DNA of 6,402 nucleotides. Origin: an uncultured Eubacteriales bacterium (GTDB lineage: Bacteria > Bacillota > Clostridia > Christensenellales > Pumilibacteraceae). Positions within the stretch are counted from its first letter, which is position 1. Every line of letters begins with the position of its first letter. Of the stretch, positions 5,081 through 6,402 are shown piece by piece. The translations under genes were made by a program, and so were the position numbers. The notes beneath the pieces are model-generated. The model did not search any database. It saw only the letters and a list, made by a program, of their open reading frames with translations, and was not told the origin of the DNA. The DNA lies in NCBI GenBank assembly GCA_900555875.1, contig USNB01000070.1, positions 1-6,402 of the forward strand, given 5' to 3'.

Positions 5081-6402
5081 TCACATGCTTTCGTGGAACG
5101 TCCTTTTTATAACTTCAGCTTGCTGCTCGCGTGACAGACGGCGGAAATTGACCGCATAACCGGATACGCGTATTGTGAGGGTGGGGTATTTGTCGGGATG
5201 TTCGTAAGCGTCCATCAGAGTTTCGCGGTTGAGCACGTTGACGTTGAGATGGTGCGCTCCCTGCGCGAAGTAACCGTCGAGCAGTCCGACGAGGTTCGAG
5301 TAGCGCTCCTCGTCGCTCTTTCCGAGCGCCTTCGGAACTATGGAGAACGTGTTCGATATGCCGTCCTGGCAGACGCCGCGATAGGGGATCTTCGCGACGG
5401 AATTGAGCGATGCGAGCGCGCCGTTTTCGTCGCGGCAGTGCATGGGGTTCGCGCCCGGAGCAAGCGGTTCGCCGAGTTTGCGGCCGTCGGGGGTCGTTCC
5501 CGTCTTTTTACCGTACATGACGTTGGATGTGATCGTGAGCGCGGACAGCGTGTGTTTTGCGTCGCGGTAGAGCTTGTGCTTTTTGAGCTCTTCTGAGAAT
5601 GCCGTGACGATGAACACCGCTTCGTCGTCTGCGCGGTCGTCGTCGTTGCCGTATTTGGGGAAATCACCTTCGGTAACGAAGTCCACTGCTATGCCGCGTT
5701 CGTCCCTGACGGGTCTCACTTTCGCATAACGTATTGCGGAAAGTGAGTCCGCGGCGACGGAAAGTCCTGCGATGCCGTATGCGCAGAGACGGGTGACGTT
5801 GGTGTCGTGGAGCGCCATTTGCGCCGCTTCGTAGGCGTATTTGTCGTGCATGTAATGTATGATGTTGAGCGTGTCCGTATACAGTTCCGCGACGTACTTC
5901 ATGACTTTGACGTATTGCTCGCGTACCTTTTCGTAGTCAAGTACTTCATCCGTGATGGGTTCCAGCCCGGGCACGACTCTGACGCCCGTCTTTTCGTCTA
6001 TGCCGCCGTTGATCGCGTACAGCAGCGTCTTTGCGATATTACAGCGTGCGCCGAAGAACTGCATCTGTTTGCCCACCTTCATGGCGGAAACGCAGCAGGC
6101 GATGGCATAATCGTCTCCGTAGACGGGACGCATGACGTCGTCGTTTTCGTATTGGATGGAATCCGTCTTGACGGACATCTTTGCGCAGTAACGTTTGAAT
6201 GCCGCCGGAAGCTTCTGCGACCACAGTACGGTGAGGTTCGGTTCGGGCGCGGGATCGAGGTTGGTGAGCGTGTGCAGATAACGGTAGGAATTTTTAGTGA
6301 CCATATGTCTGCCGCTCGTAGTCACGCCGCCTATGGATTCGGTCACCCATGTGGGATCGCCGCCGAACAGTTCGTTGTATTCCGGCGTGCGCAGGTGACG
6401 GA
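5081..6402 (-). CDS. pflB: Formate C-acetyltransferase (pyruvate formate-lyase), C-terminal part
   Basis: Converts pyruvate and CoA to acetyl-CoA and formate in anaerobic fermentation, using a glycyl radical. The frame is open to the right edge. The visible 439 residues begin RHLRTPEYNELFGGDPTW, and the family is about 750-760 residues, so roughly the first 40% is missing. A GTG at 6346 is an internal Val codon, not a start. The catalytic Cys-Cys pair is in DDYAIACCVSAM (codons at 6092-6097), followed by VGKQMQFFGAR. The glycyl-radical loop RVSGYAV is intact, with its Gly codon at 5159-5161, and the protein ends in TFHESM. Residues seen in true PFL (SIGG, IIHYMHDKY, AGLSVAADSLSAI, GANPMH) are present, which argues against a diol dehydratase or choline lyase relative. 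The enzyme needs a radical-SAM activase (PflA); none follows it downstream. The promoter is outside the window. Confidence 0.97.
   Translation of the reverse strand, partial: RHLRTPEYNELFGGDPTWVTESIGGVTTSGRHMVTKNSYRYLHTLTNLDPAPEPNLTVLWSQKLPAAFKRYCAKMSVKTDSIQYENDDVMRPVYGDDYAIACCVSAMKVGKQMQFFGARCNIAKTLLYAINGGIDEKTGVRVVPGLEPITDEVLDYEKVREQYVKVMKYVAELYTDTLNIIHYMHDKYAYEAAQMALHDTNVTRLCAYGIAGLSVAADSLSAIRYAKVRPVRDERGIAVDFVTEGDFPKYGNDDDRADDEAVFIVTAFSEELKKHKLYRDAKHTLSALTITSNVMYGKKTGTTPDGRKLGEPLAPGANPMHCRDENGALASLNSVAKIPYRGVCQDGISNTFSIVPKALGKSDEERYSNLVGLLDGYFAQGAHHLNVNVLNRETLMDAYEHPDKYPTLTIRVSGYAVNFRRLSREQQAEVIKRTFHESM

Noticed and set aside
5198..5596. A 132-codon plus-strand frame opposite pflB.
   Set aside because: Shadow of the conserved pflB frame; Val/Arg-rich with no recognisable motif.

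Overview
The window looks like chromosomal DNA of an anaerobic member of the Bacillota (Firmicutes), probably a Clostridia-type organism. The basis is gene content: a DnaD-family primosome protein followed by a DnaC/DnaI-like helicase loader, SpoVG, a short Gram-positive-type CysE followed by CysS, and an oxygen-sensitive pyruvate formate-lyase. Coding sequence is GC-rich at wobble positions, while the few promoters stand out as AT-rich islands. Genus or species cannot be assigned from the sequence alone.

Layout, left to right. (1) Positions 1-1699, minus strand: a two-gene replication unit. A DnaD-domain protein (293-1699) is followed after 4 bases by the start of a DnaC/DnaI-like loader that runs off the left edge (1-288). 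The unit appears to have its own promoter (1737-1765). (2) Positions 1790-1820: a strong terminator with a perfect 10-bp stem that ends the next unit. (3) Positions 1831-4312, minus strand: an apparent three-gene operon marR - cysE - cysS. It has a near-consensus promoter (4386-4414), a 26-base gap between marR and cysE, and a 4-base ATGA overlap between cysE and cysS. (4) Positions 4313-4616: a divergent control region driving marR leftward and spoVG rightward. (5) Positions 4617-4889, plus strand: spoVG, apparently a single-gene unit with its own extended -10 promoter and terminator. (6) Positions 5081-6402, minus strand: the C-terminal 439 residues of pyruvate formate-lyase, which enters from the right edge and converges on spoVG.

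How the parts fit. CysE makes O-acetylserine, the carbon skeleton for cysteine, and CysS charges tRNA-Cys, so the central operon links cysteine supply to its use in translation. The leading MarR-type regulator is the obvious candidate to control it, and a perfect 14-bp AT palindrome overlapping the -10 box is the obvious candidate operator. The DnaD/loader pair would act in loading the replicative helicase. PFL would split pyruvate to acetyl-CoA and formate in fermentation. SpoVG is a small site-specific nucleic-acid-binding regulator.

I did not find a clearly new system, mobile element, CRISPR array, tRNA or rRNA. The points most worth a second look are the MarR-led cysteine operon with its palindrome, the four repeat-like units in the DnaD protein, and the sequence type of the cysteinyl-tRNA synthetase.
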